From Henriciella marina DSM 19595 (GTDB taxonomy: Bacteria > Pseudomonadota > Alphaproteobacteria > Caulobacterales > Hyphomonadaceae): a stretch of 64,000 nt of DNA. The stretch covers positions 1,922,001 to 1,986,000 of the forward strand of contig NZ_AQXT01000002.1 in the NCBI RefSeq assembly GCF_000376805.1. Reading direction: 5' to 3'. Numbering within the stretch: the stretch's first letter is position 1; each line of letters begins with the position of its first letter. Position numbers and translations under genes: made by a program. Shown one piece after another: positions 43,965 through 52,740 of the stretch. The notes under the pieces are model-generated. The model was given only the letters and a program-made list of their open reading frames with translations. It made no database searches and was not told where the DNA came from.

Positions 43965-44404
43965 GCGCTTTCCCCGAGGGTCCTGCTTGATTCATATGCC
44001 TCGTCGGCCCGGTCCACAGCGTTGAAACCGAGCGGATGTTTTTCTGCGAGATCGCGGGCAATGGCTTCAACGGCAAACTGTGTGAAGGCCGCAGCGGCCT
44101 GACCACCTGCGCTCGTGAAGGCTTCTTCTATACCCGTGTGGCGAAGCATCTCAGCCCAGAGCATCTGTTCGAAACGCTTATTGGTATCGCCTGCGACATC
44201 TTCAGTCGCGGCCGCGCGCGAGACCTGCGGCGGGGGCGCGCGTAAAGGGCGCAGCGGTTCTGCATAGGATTGGCCGCGAGGCTCAGGCGCCTGCTGAGGT
44301 TCTGCAGGCCGGGCCGATGGCAATTGTGGCAGCGGCGCAGTTGGTCTGCGACGAACAGGAGCCTGCTGATCTGCATTCGGCGTCAGAAGATTGAGAGGAA
44401 TCAT
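43961..44404 (-). CDS. FlgJ-like rod-binding protein without muramidase domain
   Basis: A 147-residue protein. The N-terminal half is Pro/Gln-rich and probably disordered; the C-terminal half carries KRFEQMLWAEMLRHTGIEEAF and FTQFAVEAIARDLAEKHPLGF, the rod-binding (FlgJ N-terminal) domain. There is no peptidoglycan-hydrolase domain, as usual in alphaproteobacteria. It helps cap or chaperone the growing rod. It is first of a two-gene unit, divergent from fliK, with CtrA-like boxes between. Confidence 0.8.
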   Translation of the reverse strand: MIPLNLLTPNADQQAPVRRRPTAPLPQLPSARPAEPQQAPEPRGQSYAEPLRPLRAPPPQVSRAAATEDVAGDTNKRFEQMLWAEMLRHTGIEEAFTSAGGQAAAAFTQFAVEAIARDLAEKHPLGFNAVDRADEAYESSRTLGESA

Positions 44405-44460
44405 TTTTCGGCTTTCCTTTCGCTTTCCTGTCGACAGACCGGTCGATTTCCCGCCGCGCG

Positions 44461-44524
44461 TTAAACCCGCTTTTACCAGTGGTGAGGCAGGTTTGGTTAA
44501 GAGAGCCCTAATCGGGGCTTAACC
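44461..44524. promoter_or_regulatory. Array of CtrA-like half-sites between flgJ-like gene and fliK
   Basis: TTAA-N7-TTTA at 44461-44475. Then TTAA at 44497, CTAA at 44508 and TTAA at 44519, each separated by exactly 7 bases. An inverted repeat GGTTAAG/CTTAACC covers 44495-44524. CtrA consensus is TTAA-N7-TTAA; these sites match at 7 of 8 positions each and lie in the divergent promoter region. Recognised by eye; which of the two operons they serve is open. Confidence 0.6.
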
Positions 44525-44535
44525 GGGGACACTGA

Positions 44536-46134
44536 ATGCCCGCAACCATTGGACTTATCGCCCCCCTGATGCCGGAAAACGGCGGCAGACGGACTGACGC
44601 GCAGAACACCGGGCGCGGGGTCGAATTTGCCCGCAGCATGGAAGCGAGCAGTCAGAGCGGCCGTAAAAAGCCCGAAGACGATCATGGACAATCAGGCGAT
44701 GCAGGCGCCAACACCGCCATAGCGGGTCAACCAGCTCCCGAGGCGCAAGCCGTTGAGACCGAGACGAGCCCCGAGCGCGGGGCAGGTGCCGACGGCGAGA
44801 CGGCTGCCCTACCCCAGGCTGTCGTTCCGGTGCCCAATCCGGCGGCCGAGATAAGCGATAAGCAGACCGGCGATCCTATACCTGCAGGCGATCCTATACC
44901 TGCAGACGTCGCGGCGGAGACTGCCCTTGTCGATACAGCAGAAATCAAACTGGCTAACAGTGCAGAAGAGATAAAAGCTGGCGATAAAGCTGCCCGTGAG
45001 GCCACCGCGCAGCAGAGCGAGCTTGCGCAGGCCGAAGCGCCCGCCGCGGGGGCCGACACGCCGGAACCGACGGACATGTCCAAACAGGCGGTCCAGGCCG
45101 CAGCGAATGATACCGCTCTGCCCGACGCGGAAGCCAGCGATCTGACCGCGCGTCCAACTGAAACGGCAGACTCTGGCGACAAAATAGAGGCCGCAACCAA
45201 AGTCCAGGCCGCTCCAGAGCAGAAAGTCGATGCATCACAATCGGCTGCAGCAGAGGCGCCCACCACAGCTTCGAGCGCAGCTGAAATGACCGATATGGCA
45301 TCGCGACCCGATCTGGGTCTGGCTGGCGACAAGGCGAGCAATGAGGCAAAGCAAACTGATGACGGGCCACTCCGTGCCGCCACTGTCGCCCCGGATCTCG
45401 TGCAGACGGCGAGCAATACCGGCGAGCAACAGGCCGGGACAGACGATCAGCGCCATCGCGGTGCGCAGACGGTCGAGACGGTTTCCATGGCCGATCTCGC
45501 CGATACAGACGCCGCCCCGGCCAGCGGCTTTACCACAGTCAGCGGCGAGGGAGGTGCGACCATGATTCAAGCGTCCGCCGCCGATACAGCGACGCAGGCC
45601 GCCACATCGATTGCTGCAGGCGCAGGTCCGGCGGCCTCAGCCCCTCAGAGCGCCGCAATGGCGATCTCGGCGCCCGGCATTGGCGCCATGATGGCGCAGG
45701 CCCAGGCGACCGTGGTCGCCGCTCCGCAAGAAATCGTCAATGTTTTCAATGACCGGCTTTCGAGCGGCGAGAAACCAGACCGGATCATGGTGCAGCTGGA
45801 CCCGCCAGAGCTTGGCCGGGTTTCCATCGAATTCAAATTTGATGCGCAGGGACTCCAGCAGGTCGCCGTGCGGGCGGAAACAGCCGAAGCGATGCGCCAG
45901 CTAAGGCTGCTTCATTTCGATCTCGTCCAATCGCTTGAACAACATGGCCTGCCCTCAGGCAATATGACCTTCAGCGAAGGCTTCTCGAACGGCTCGGATC
46001 AACAGCCACACAAATTCATGGATTATACCGCAGCCTCTGACGATTACGGCGTCCAGACATTGGCGGCGACGGCCATGCCGCAGATGCGCCAACCGATTAC
46101 GATCGGCGCAAGCGGTCTCAATATCAAACTCTAG
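44536..46134 (+). CDS. fliK: Flagellar hook-length control protein FliK
   Basis: A 532-residue protein. The N-terminal 400 residues are Ala/Glu/Asp/Thr-rich, low-complexity and poorly conserved, acting as a molecular ruler. The C-terminal domain contains the FliK signature (RIMVQLDPPELGRVSIEFKFDAQGLQQVAVRAE, VQSLEQHGLPSGNMTFSEG), which triggers the FlhB switch. A perfect-register 18-base tandem repeat lies near 44872-44907 (two DPIPA(G/D) units). It starts the fliK-flgD operon, with flgD 14 bases downstream. Confidence 0.92.
   Translation: MPATIGLIAPLMPENGGRRTDAQNTGRGVEFARSMEASSQSGRKKPEDDHGQSGDAGANTAIAGQPAPEAQAVETETSPERGAGADGETAALPQAVVPVPNPAAEISDKQTGDPIPAGDPIPADVAAETALVDTAEIKLANSAEEIKAGDKAAREATAQQSELAQAEAPAAGADTPEPTDMSKQAVQAAANDTALPDAEASDLTARPTETADSGDKIEAATKVQAAPEQKVDASQSAAAEAPTTASSAAEMTDMASRPDLGLAGDKASNEAKQTDDGPLRAATVAPDLVQTASNTGEQQAGTDDQRHRGAQTVETVSMADLADTDAAPASGFTTVSGEGGATMIQASAADTATQAATSIAAGAGPAASAPQSAAMAISAPGIGAMMAQAQATVVAAPQEIVNVFNDRLSSGEKPDRIMVQLDPPELGRVSIEFKFDAQGLQQVAVRAETAEAMRQLRLLHFDLVQSLEQHGLPSGNMTFSEGFSNGSDQQPHKFMDYTAASDDYGVQTLAATAMPQMRQPITIGASGLNIKL
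44872..44907 (+). repeat. Two tandem 18-base repeats in fliK
   Basis: GATCCTATACCTGCAGGC is repeated immediately with one base different, encoding DPIPAG then DPIPAD. It is in frame, so copy-number change would alter the ruler by 6 residues per unit. Confidence 0.9.
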
Positions 46135-46148
46135 GAAGGAGTTTTCAG

Positions 46149-46844
46149 ATGAGCGTTATCAATGCAGCGCAGGCGACGCAGATCGTCCAGAGTGCGCAAA
46201 CCGGTTCGGCAGCGGGAGCGCAAAGCACGACAACAAGCGCAACGCCGCAATTCGTCGGCGAGGAGTTCAACGACTTTCTCAAACTGCTGACCGCGCAGCT
46301 TCGCCACCAGGACCCGATGTCTCCGCTCGATTCGACACAGTTCGTCGAGCAGCTGGCGTCCTTCTCGACGCTGGAACAGCAGGTCCAGTCGAACCAGAGC
46401 CTGCAGAGCATGGCCAGCATGATTGGCGATCTGCATTCCATGTATGCCAGTGAATGGCTCGGCCAGACGGTAACGGTCGAGTCGTCCTGGGTCCCCTATT
46501 CAGGCAATGACATCGAGTATTCACTTGATGTGCCTGAGGAAGCCACGCGCGGCGTTCTTAATGTCGCCAATTCTCAAGGAGAGACCGTCTGGAGCGATGA
46601 GATCAAACTCTCTGAAGCCCGCCAGAGCTGGGATGGCCGCTTTGAGAAGGGCGGTGCAGCCGCATCCGGCGATATCTTCGAGTTCGGGATCGATCTTTTT
46701 GCTGGCGACAACTTCCTTGGCACCGTTGCCCCGCAAGTGGTGACAAAGGTGACCGACGTTGGCTCGGAGAATGGGGCGATGCGGATCGGGACGTCATCAC
46801 GCCTGACCGCAGAGCTCGGACAGGTACGCCGCATCGACGAGTAA
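46149..46844 (+). CDS. flgD: Flagellar hook-assembly scaffold FlgD
   Basis: A 231-residue protein. The N-terminal conserved region contains FLKLLTAQLRHQDPMSPLDSTQFVEQLASFSTLEQ, the FlgD signature; the C-terminal domain is a beta-rich FLgD_ig-like part (GVLNVANSQGETVWSDEI). FlgD caps the growing hook. It follows fliK and ends before a strong plus-strand terminator. Confidence 0.95.
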   Translation: MSVINAAQATQIVQSAQTGSAAGAQSTTTSATPQFVGEEFNDFLKLLTAQLRHQDPMSPLDSTQFVEQLASFSTLEQQVQSNQSLQSMASMIGDLHSMYASEWLGQTVTVESSWVPYSGNDIEYSLDVPEEATRGVLNVANSQGETVWSDEIKLSEARQSWDGRFEKGGAAASGDIFEFGIDLFAGDNFLGTVAPQVVTKVTDVGSENGAMRIGTSSRLTAELGQVRRIDE

Positions 46845-46874
46845 TCGCGGGCTACTTGATTTAGGGATTTGGTG

Positions 46875-46909
46875 GACGCGCGCTTCGGCTAACCGAGCGC
46901 GCGTCTTTT
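46875..46909 (+). terminator. Rho-independent terminator after flgD
   Basis: GACGCGCGC (46875-46883) pairs with GCGCGCGTC (46897-46905), with inner TCGG/CCGA and CTAA loop, followed by TTTT. The T run is on the plus strand only. Confidence 0.9.
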
Positions 46910-46915
46910 CCTTCG

Positions 46916-47428
46916 TCAGATATGCTGTTTGGCCATATCGAGGATGAGAACATTTTCGAGGCCGGTCGGGATGATCTCACGCAGATTGGCGAGCGTCATA
47001 GAGCGGATCGTTTCATAGTTTTCGGGCTTGGTCAGATCGCCGAGCGCGACACCGTCATTCGACAGCCGGATGAGGGTACTCATGATGTTGTCGCGCAATT
47101 TAGGCTCCATGCCGTAGAGCCGGTCTGACACGGCTTCATCGATCTCGAGATTGAGACTGATGATGACGAGGCTTTCCACCCGTTCCCCGCGGGTCACTGG
47201 CACGATGAATTCCCGGTTGAACTTGTAGTAGGTCACGGTGCCGGACAGAGACCCATCGCTATCGCTGCCCCCATGACCGCCTTTGCCAGGCGACGCTTCG
47301 GCGCTTTCTTCATGGCTGCTGCTGGCCGAGGCTTCACCGCCGGAGAAAGCGCCTTTCATGAAGAGGCCGCCGCCCGCGCCGAGGACGACGAACAAGACAG
47401 CAATGATAGCGGGAAGGATCTGTTTCAT
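46916..47428 (-). CDS. fliL: Flagellar basal-body stator-associated protein FliL
   Basis: A 170-residue protein with an N-terminal membrane anchor (ILPAIIAVLFVVLGAGGGLF), a Ser/Gly/Glu-rich linker, and a periplasmic domain with TVTYYKFNREFIVPV, SLNLEIDEAV and NLREIIPTGLENVLILDM. FliL surrounds stator units and boosts motor torque. It is last in the fliM-motA-...-flgH-fliL operon, 12 bases after flgH. Confidence 0.92.
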   Translation of the reverse strand: MKQILPAIIAVLFVVLGAGGGLFMKGAFSGGEASASSSHEESAEASPGKGGHGGSDSDGSLSGTVTYYKFNREFIVPVTRGERVESLVIISLNLEIDEAVSDRLYGMEPKLRDNIMSTLIRLSNDGVALGDLTKPENYETIRSMTLANLREIIPTGLENVLILDMAKQHI

Positions 47429-47440
47429 TCGGACAAGCCT

Positions 47441-48151
47441 TTAGAAAGGTACGATTGTATCAAGAAGTTTCGGCACCAGCCGATCCCTGACGGGTTCGGT
47501 CGCCTGACCGGAACTGACATAGGAGAGCTGCGCGTCGGCGATCTTTTCATAGGTCACAGTGTTCATGCGGGTGATGTCCTGCGAACGGATCACACCACTC
47601 ACCGTCAGGACGCGAACCTCGTTGCTGACACGGGTGCGCTGATAGCCCTGGATGACGAGATTGCCGTTTGGTTCGAGACCGACGACCCGTGCGGCAAGCC
47701 GGAAGGTAACCTGTTCGGCACGGTTGATGGCGCCGCTGCCATTGAGCGAAGAGTTGCGGTCATAGTCGACGCCCGGTGAGAGGCTCGCCCCGCCCGGCAG
47801 AACGCCGTTCGCCCATTGCGGCAGACCGAAAAGGGCATCGAGGTTGAAGTCTTCATTAGTGCCGCGCGTGCTCTGAAGCGAGTTCTGCATGCTGGCCTGA
47901 TCGTCCATTTCGACGACGACAGTCAGTAGATCTCCAACGGATTTGGCGCGCCGCATGCTGAGGAGCGAGTTTGCAGATGTCGTCCACAACGAATTGGTGT
48001 CGTTGCTGAGCGGTGCCTGCGGGAATTCGGTTAAGGACTGGACCGGAGGTGGCGGCGCCGGCGCGGCGCTCATCATGATGTCCTGCTTGGGTGATGACGC
48101 GCAGGCGGTGCAGGCCAGGCCTGCGGCAAGGAGGAAAAGTGCTGTTCTCAT
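47441..48151 (-). CDS. flgH: Flagellar L-ring lipoprotein FlgH
   Basis: A 236-residue protein. ATG 48151 (MRTALFLL) gives a proper signal peptide, with cysteines after LLAAGLAC/TAC as likely lipidation sites. The FlgH core contains SLWTTSANSLLSMRRAKSVGDLLTVVVEMDDQA and GNLVIQGYQRTRVSNEVRVLTVSG. It forms the outer-membrane L ring. Its start overlaps the flgA stop by 4 bases. The precise lipobox is not ideal. Confidence 0.93.
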   Translation of the reverse strand: MRTALFLLAAGLACTACASSPKQDIMMSAAPAPPPPVQSLTEFPQAPLSNDTNSLWTTSANSLLSMRRAKSVGDLLTVVVEMDDQASMQNSLQSTRGTNEDFNLDALFGLPQWANGVLPGGASLSPGVDYDRNSSLNGSGAINRAEQVTFRLAARVVGLEPNGNLVIQGYQRTRVSNEVRVLTVSGVIRSQDITRMNTVTYEKIADAQLSYVSSGQATEPVRDRLVPKLLDTIVPF

Positions 48152-48552
48152 TGCGCCAACACCCATCCACCCGACTGGACCACGCCGGTCACCATCTTGC
48201 GGGAATTGATGTTGAGTACGGAAACGGTGTCATTCAGCCCGCCCTCTTCCATGGCGCGGGCCGTGGTCGAGATTTCCAGGCCGCCCTGGATGAATTTGAC
48301 CGTTACCACCTGGTTGCGGCTCACAAGGCGCGGCGACTGGGTATTGTCCATCGTCACTTCCTTGCCTGCATAGACCGTGCGGCGAACCTCACGGCCGATC
48401 AGGGGGCTGTCATAGACAGGCGCGCCGTCTTCAGTGGCGATCATGGCGGGGGTGATGGCACTGCCGGAACGGATAACGTCGTTGGCGACGACCGAACCCG
48501 AATTGGCCATGGCGAGGAAGAGACCGCCTGCGAGCGTTGAGAGAATGCTCAT
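48148..48552 (-). CDS. flgA: P-ring assembly chaperone FlgA (short form)
   Basis: A 134-residue exported protein with signal peptide (about 1-23), then an SAF-type domain: SGSAITPAMIATEDG, VYAGKEVTMDNTQSPRLVSRNQVVTV, and NDTVSVLNINSRKMVTGVV near the end. It is shorter than E. coli FlgA (219 residues) because the N-terminal domain is lacking, as is common in alphaproteobacteria. It helps FlgI assemble the P ring. It lies 4 bases after flgG. Confidence 0.9.
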   Translation of the reverse strand: MSILSTLAGGLFLAMANSGSVVANDVIRSGSAITPAMIATEDGAPVYDSPLIGREVRRTVYAGKEVTMDNTQSPRLVSRNQVVTVKFIQGGLEISTTARAMEEGGLNDTVSVLNINSRKMVTGVVQSGGWVLAQ

Positions 48553-48556
48553 CGGG

Positions 48557-49342
48557 CTACCTCACTCTCGTGGTCGCGGCGAGCATTTCATCGGCTGCCG
48601 TGATCACTTTTGAATTGAGCTCGTAGCCGCGCTGGGCTTCGATCAGCTCGGAGATTTCCTGCACGACATCGACACCTGAGTCTTCAAGATAGCCCTGGCG
48701 GAGGATGCCAACCCCTTCGGTCGCCGGGACCAGCCTGTTTGGCGAGCCAGATGCTTCGGTCTCGCGGAACATATTGTCCCCCATCGCCTCAAGGCCCTTT
48801 TCGTTGACGAAACGGACCAGCGAGATAGTGCCGATAGGCTGGCCTTGAGCTTCAGACGCGAAATAGGCGACAACCTCACCGTCGGTACTGATGGAAATGC
48901 GGCGCGCATCTTCCGGGATGGTGATCCCGTCTGCGAGTTCGAAGCCATCCTTGGTGACGATCTGGCCTTCGGCGCTGCGGTTCAACTTGCCGTCCCGTGT
49001 ATAGGCGGACTCGCCGGACGGCAGCTGGACCTCAAGGAAACCGGTGCCGTCGATGGCGAGATCGAGCTCTGAGCCGGTCTGGCGCAGGGAGCCTTGCGTG
49101 ATCTCCATGGAGACTGATGACGGTTTTACCCCCGTGCCGAGCTGTACCCCCGCCGGCACAACGGTGCCAACTTGCGAGGAGATCGTGCCCGGCGTGAGGT
49201 ATTGCTGATACATGAGGTCGGAAAACTCCGCCGTGCGCGGCCGATAGGCGGCCGTGCTCATGTTTGCGATGTTGTTCGAGATGACGTCGACACGTAATTG
49301 TTGTGCCGCCATACCCGTGGCCGCGATTTGCAGTGATTTCAT
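48557..49342 (-). CDS. flgG: Flagellar distal rod protein FlgG
   Basis: A 261-residue protein. N-terminal IAATGMAAQQLRVDVISNNIANMSTAAYRPRTAEF, the FlgG-type long-rod insert, and C-terminal EISELIEAQRGYELNSKVITAADEMLAATTRVR are diagnostic. It builds the distal rod in the periplasm. It follows flgF by 29 bases with a ribosome site. Confidence 0.96.
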   Translation of the reverse strand: MKSLQIAATGMAAQQLRVDVISNNIANMSTAAYRPRTAEFSDLMYQQYLTPGTISSQVGTVVPAGVQLGTGVKPSSVSMEITQGSLRQTGSELDLAIDGTGFLEVQLPSGESAYTRDGKLNRSAEGQIVTKDGFELADGITIPEDARRISISTDGEVVAYFASEAQGQPIGTISLVRFVNEKGLEAMGDNMFRETEASGSPNRLVPATEGVGILRQGYLEDSGVDVVQEISELIEAQRGYELNSKVITAADEMLAATTRVR

Positions 49343-49371
49343 AGGGTCCTCCCTCGATCCACGTCCTGTGG

Positions 49372-50085
49372 TTAAAGCTGTCGTAAGGTACTGATAAATT
49401 TGGCGATCCGGTCGTCCTCTCGTTCGATCATCGCCTGGCCGGCCTCATAGGCACGCTGTACTTCGATCATCCGCGCGATTTCGAGCACGGGTGAAACGTT
49501 CGACTGTTCAAGCGCGCCCTGGACGACTTTCGGCTCCTCAACCTGCTGAAAGCCGTCATCGGCAGTGAACATCGCATTGCCTGCGCGCATCATCTGACCT
49601 TCAGGCGCCACGACGCCGACCTGGTCGATGATGACCCCTTCAAAAGAGATCGTTCCATCGCCAGCAATGCTGACATTGGTCGCTTCTTCCGGGATCTGGA
49701 TCGGCCCGCCGCCCGCGTTCAGCACGCGGTTGCCGGCTGCATCGATAAGCTCAGCTTGCGCATTCAGCTGGAAGTGGCCGGCGCGTGTCAGGCGTTGGCC
49801 CTGCGGGGTTTCAATCAGGAAATAGCCCTCGCCCTGTACGGCAAGGTCAAACGAGCCGCCGGTGAAACGAAGACCGCCCTGCTCAAGGTCATAGGAATGA
49901 CCCGATAGCGTGCCCATCGAAAGGTCAGAGAGATTGTTGCTTGTGCCCGCTACGAACTCGGCAAAGATCGCGCGGTCAGACTTGTACCCGGTGGTGCTGG
50001 AGTTTGCGAGATTGTTCGCGACCACCTGCATCTCGGTCATAAGGCCGCTCTGGCGGGCAAGGGCTGCGTAAATGGCGTTCGACAT
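49372..50085 (-). CDS. flgF: Flagellar rod protein FlgF
   Basis: A 237-residue protein with the flagellar rod family ends (LMTEMQVVANNLANSSTTGYK near the start; EIARMIEVQRAYEAGQAMIEREDDRIAKFI at the C-terminus) but without the extra FlgG insert. Its start overlaps the stop of the upstream 593-residue protein gene by one base, indicating cotranslation. Confidence 0.93.
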   Translation of the reverse strand: MSNAIYAALARQSGLMTEMQVVANNLANSSTTGYKSDRAIFAEFVAGTSNNLSDLSMGTLSGHSYDLEQGGLRFTGGSFDLAVQGEGYFLIETPQGQRLTRAGHFQLNAQAELIDAAGNRVLNAGGGPIQIPEEATNVSIAGDGTISFEGVIIDQVGVVAPEGQMMRAGNAMFTADDGFQQVEEPKVVQGALEQSNVSPVLEIARMIEVQRAYEAGQAMIEREDDRIAKFISTLRQL

Positions 50086-51866
50086 CAGCGAACCTCCGTC
50101 GGTTCGGACCCGAGCGACTGACGAAGCCGTTCGAGCCGGGAGGAAACATCGGAGAGGGCGATTTCGCCATCCGTGGTGGACGCTGGCGCAGGCCGGGTCT
50201 CAGCAATGCGCAAGGCGCGGACCTGAACGGCTTCGTCGCCGCTTTGCGCGGCCAGTGAATAGAAGCGTTGCGGGACAATCCAGTGGCCCGCCGCCGCATC
50301 AGCCTCAATCAGCATGAGAGCGGTATCCACGTCCCCCGGAATACCGCGGGAGAGGCGCGCGAAGGCGTCGGCATCGCCGCTGCGAATGGCATCGATCAAG
50401 GCAACCTTGCGGATCGCAACATTGTCTGGATGCGCCTCAGTGAGGCGACGAAGACCTTCATGGTCTTCCAGCTGAAAGGCCAGTTCGGCCTGCGCTAGCG
50501 AGAGCGCGGCATCATTACCCAACCGCGCCGAAAGTTTCTCGGACATGGAAGGCAGGCCGAAATTGGCCGCCATGGCAGACGCGCGGGCATAGCGGCCATC
50601 GGTGCCCTCGCGGTCTTCCAGCAGGGCGCCCGCTTTGAGCAGGGCGTCCATGGCCTTGAGATTTACCAGAAACGCTCCGCTTTCGAGATCGGCATCGATC
50701 ATGCCCTCAAAATGCGAGGCGAGACGTTCTTTCGCATCCGGATCACTCGCGGCCGGCAAAGCCGCCAGTCGAAGCGTCATGTCATAGCCGACGGCGCTGT
50801 TGAGGTCCTGCAAGATAATGCCGAGGTTTTCGGAAACCGACGCTTGCGGCGACAGATTGCCGAACTCATGAATATAGTGCTCGACGATATCGCGCTCCAC
50901 GTCACTCGATATGGCCTGGCCATGACGGCGAAGCGCGGCAGCAGCTTCTGTGCGATACTGGGCGCGTCTCAGATAATTGCGCAGATCATGGGCAGCACTC
51001 GCCGCGCCCATCGAGAGGCGCTGCATGGCTTTTACGAACTGTAGCTCATGGCTTGTTGCGATCTCGTCTGCGGTAAAGCTGGTCATCAGCCGTTCGGAAA
51101 GGATCGGACGGTCAAGCCGGTCGAGCGCAGGAATGATAATGAGCGCCGCATTGGCGCGCAGACGAAGCGGCAGACCGCGGAAGGCCGTAAAGTGTTCAGC
51201 AAGAAGGTCTGCGCCAGCCGCATCATTGGCTTTCAGCTTTGCAATCCCAAGCCATAGTCCATCGTCGACATCGCATGCTGCAACAGCGCTCAGGAAAGCC
51301 TGGTTTGGCTGGCCATCGCGGTCGAGCAAATCAACCAGGTGGCGAAGGGCCACGCCGCCTTGGCCATGGTCGCCGGCCAGCTCTGCACGCGCTTCGGTCA
51401 GGAGCCCAAGAGACAGATAAGCCCGCGCCATGAGACGCCCGAGAGCGGTCGTTTGCTCCTCGGTTTCCAGCACGCCGCGCCAACCTGAAAGGTCCTGATA
51501 AGTGGTAAAATCGATGAATTCTTCGAAGTCGTAAGGTGATGTTTCGGGGCAAAGATAATCGACGTTGGCGACTTCGCGGATCGTTTCCGGCGCAGGGGCC
51601 GCTATTGGCGTGTCTGCCGCAGGCTGGACATCACCAGCCGGCTGGTTCTCCACGGGCGCTTCGTCAGCTGAGTCCACGCCATCATCTGTGTGCGGGCGCG
51701 CCGGGCGCAGCAGGCCTTCGCTGATCGCTTCCTGTACAAAACTGTCGAGCTCACCCGGCAGCCGCTGAAGATCATTTGAGCTCTCAAACGGCTGCGACGG
51801 CTCCTGTGCAGAAGCCGCCTGCGCGAACATTGCCGCGCCAATGAGTATGGCGAGTTTGTGCCTCAA
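50085..51866 (-). CDS. Unknown exported helical protein in the motA operon
   Basis: A 593-residue protein that I do not recognise. A clear signal peptide (residues about 1-20, ILIGAAMFAQAASAQ) leads into an acidic, Pro-rich low-complexity stretch (about 25-95), then long helical repeats with patterns such as ALGRLMARAYLSLGLLTEARAEL and the final EIALSDVSSRLERLRQSLG, resembling TPR-type solenoids. It sits between motA (4-base overlap) and flgF (1-base overlap). Rhizobial mot operons carry an exported protein MotC next to motA/motB, and this gene may be a positional counterpart. Similarity to MotC could not be seen by eye. Confidence 0.7.
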   Translation of the reverse strand: MRHKLAILIGAAMFAQAASAQEPSQPFESSNDLQRLPGELDSFVQEAISEGLLRPARPHTDDGVDSADEAPVENQPAGDVQPAADTPIAAPAPETIREVANVDYLCPETSPYDFEEFIDFTTYQDLSGWRGVLETEEQTTALGRLMARAYLSLGLLTEARAELAGDHGQGGVALRHLVDLLDRDGQPNQAFLSAVAACDVDDGLWLGIAKLKANDAAGADLLAEHFTAFRGLPLRLRANAALIIIPALDRLDRPILSERLMTSFTADEIATSHELQFVKAMQRLSMGAASAAHDLRNYLRRAQYRTEAAAALRRHGQAISSDVERDIVEHYIHEFGNLSPQASVSENLGIILQDLNSAVGYDMTLRLAALPAASDPDAKERLASHFEGMIDADLESGAFLVNLKAMDALLKAGALLEDREGTDGRYARASAMAANFGLPSMSEKLSARLGNDAALSLAQAELAFQLEDHEGLRRLTEAHPDNVAIRKVALIDAIRSGDADAFARLSRGIPGDVDTALMLIEADAAAGHWIVPQRFYSLAAQSGDEAVQVRALRIAETRPAPASTTDGEIALSDVSSRLERLRQSLGSEPTEVR

Positions 51867-52729
51867 GCTGCTTGCTTCAGCCCCCTCAATGCCTGTTCGA
51901 TTTCATTGAAGGACGGTCTCACCCGGGCCGGGGCATGGCGTCTTGCCACCTCGACACAGATATTCACCGGGTTCTTGTGAAGGTTCGAAACCAGAACTTC
52001 GCCGATCATCGAGTAAAAGAAGTGCTCTTCGGTCCGAAGACCTTTGATGCGTGACGCAAAAGGCCCGACCAGCCCATAGGCCAGGAAGACGCCGAGAAAA
52101 GTACCGACCAGCGCGCCGCCGATCATGCCGCCCAGAACTTCCGGGGGTTTGTCGATGGACGCCATTGTCTTGATGACGCCGAGCACGGCCGCGACGATGC
52201 CAAGCGCTGGAAGGGCGTCCGCCATGTTGGAGAGCGCATGGGCCCCGGCAAGCTTGTCTTCGAGCAGGCTTTCAAGATGCTTTTCCAGAAGCTCCTCGAC
52301 CTGATGGACATTGTCGAAGTTCATTAGCATGGAACGGACTGTGTCGCAGATCATGTCGATCGCGTCCTCGTCCTTCAGAATGCGTGGATAGCGCTGGAAG
52401 ATCGAAGACTGTTGCGGGTCCTCGATATGCTGCTCAATGTCCACGGGGTTGTTGCGAAGAACGTGAAGAAGCTCTGACATGAGGCAGAGCAGGTCCTGAT
52501 AGTCAGATTTCTTCCACTTCGACCCGGTAAAGGCGGCGACAACGTCAGCACCGGTCTGTTTGATCGTGCCGAAATCATTTGCTGCCAGAAGTGCGCCAAT
52601 GGCCGCGCCGCCAATCATCATGCCTTCGAATGGAAGCGCATGGGTGATGATTTCCATGTGTCCGCCGGCAAGTATATAGCCGCCGAACACCATGCCTACG
52701 GTAAACAAAATGCCAAGTATTGCGTTCAA
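51863..52729 (-). CDS. motA: Flagellar motor stator protein MotA, TTG start
   Basis: A 288-residue stator subunit with four membrane helices. The conserved prolines are in ADALPALGIVAAVLGVIKTM and the torque-loop charges are around KSDYQDLLCLMSELLHVLR. Start: the frame is open to 52807, but that would add 26 residues not found in MotA. TTG at 52729 has GGAGG 5 bases upstream and gives MNAILGILFTVGMVFGGYIL, matching family length and topology. It conducts protons with MotB. A small hairpin (52741-52759) lies directly before its ribosome site. Confidence 0.92.
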   Translation of the reverse strand: MNAILGILFTVGMVFGGYILAGGHMEIITHALPFEGMMIGGAAIGALLAANDFGTIKQTGADVVAAFTGSKWKKSDYQDLLCLMSELLHVLRNNPVDIEQHIEDPQQSSIFQRYPRILKDEDAIDMICDTVRSMLMNFDNVHQVEELLEKHLESLLEDKLAGAHALSNMADALPALGIVAAVLGVIKTMASIDKPPEVLGGMIGGALVGTFLGVFLAYGLVGPFASRIKGLRTEEHFFYSMIGEVLVSNLHKNPVNICVEVARRHAPARVRPSFNEIEQALRGLKQAA

Positions 52730-52740
52730 CTCGTCCTCCA

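Noticed and set aside
46875-46909. Bidirectional terminator for flgD and fliL
   Set aside because: The T run is only on the plus strand, so it is assigned to flgD only.
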